DNA from: Planctomicrobium piriforme
GTDB taxonomy: Bacteria > Planctomycetota > Planctomycetia > Planctomycetales > Planctomycetaceae
Assembly: GCA_945860955.1 (NCBI GenBank)
Contig: CAMATH010000092.1
Span: 1-34,140 of the forward strand
Reading direction: 5' to 3'
DNA length: 34,140 nucleotides
Below are positions 34,096 to 34,140 of this stretch, in pieces (position 1 is the first letter of the stretch; the number at the start of each line of letters is the position of its first letter). The notes under the pieces were generated by a model that saw only the letters and a list, made by a program, of their open reading frames with translations, was not told the origin of the DNA and did no database searches. The position numbers and the translations under genes are program-made.

Positions 34096-34116
34096 ACGGA
34101 CCGCATTGGCGTCCGT
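34096..34116 (+). terminator. Weak hairpin after the DUF1080-GSDH gene
   Basis: ACGGAC at 34096-34101 can pair with GTCCGT at 34111-34116 across a 9-base loop, shortly after the stop. A wider outer pairing, ATCACG with CGTGAT, surrounds it. There is no T-run, so this is only a possible terminator. Confidence 0.3.
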
Positions 34117-34140
34117 AAAGCGTGATTGACGACGCGGCGG

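Noticed and set aside
1-34140. CRISPR array, tRNA or rRNA genes
   Set aside because: No regularly spaced direct repeats, cloverleaf-like sequence or rRNA-like stretch was seen on either strand.

Overview
The window looks like a chromosomal piece of a planctomycete (Planctomycetota). The GC content is high. Several families typical of that phylum occur together: a DUF1573 protein, an FG-GAP/VCBS propeller protein, a PQQ-like propeller protein, a DUF1080 domain fused to a soluble glucose dehydrogenase domain, and a very large secreted beta-helix/Calx-beta protein with an N-terminal LExRxLL motif. The genus cannot be named from this. No tRNA, rRNA or CRISPR array was seen.

Layout. The left edge (1-66) holds the first 22 codons of a probable ISAs1-type transposase reading leftwards, followed by about 400 bases of palindromic REP-like sequence. 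From 6162 down to 472 runs a minus-strand cluster of eight genes: a BFD-like [2Fe-2S] protein, an ECF42-type sigma factor, two VOC/PhnB-like proteins, a small membrane protein, a tandem YCII (DGPF) protein, a YCII-GyrI fusion and a DoxX-like membrane protein. A sequence resembling the ECF42 promoter signature lies between the sigma gene and the VOC/YCII genes. From 6420 to 10847 on the plus strand are a secreted mutarotase-like protein, a sugar-binding lipoprotein, an ABC permease with an extra soluble domain and an FrcK-like kinase, with no ABC ATPase alongside. From 12221 down to 10908 is a secreted FG-GAP propeller protein, and beside it a DUF4345-like/DCC-thioredoxin pair.

The middle (13553-16305, plus) carries a DUF1573 protein, a xylose-isomerase-like sugar isomerase and a SMI1/KNR4 protein. 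On the minus strand follow a 1286-residue three-part peptidase (zincin-like, DPP IV/S9, zincin-like), ruvC, cysS with an unusual KMSKS region, and a KdgK-like sugar kinase. A PQQ-propeller protein is divergent from kdgK. It converges on the giant surface protein gene (31016-25788) across a good terminator hairpin. A small zinc-ribbon membrane protein and a DUF1080-glucose dehydrogenase fusion close the window.

How it fits together. Much of the content points to sugar uptake and breakdown outside or at the edge of the cell: binding protein, permease, kinase, mutarotase-like protein, isomerase, KDG kinase and PQQ sugar dehydrogenase. The minus-strand ECF42 cluster looks like a self-contained regulon of unknown stimulus. 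Its iron-sulfur protein overlaps the sigma gene and is the most suggestive new link. A 136-base dispersed repeat (14741-14876 and 31970-32105, 83 percent identical by hand count) shows no codon-position bias and is probably a non-coding repeat family.
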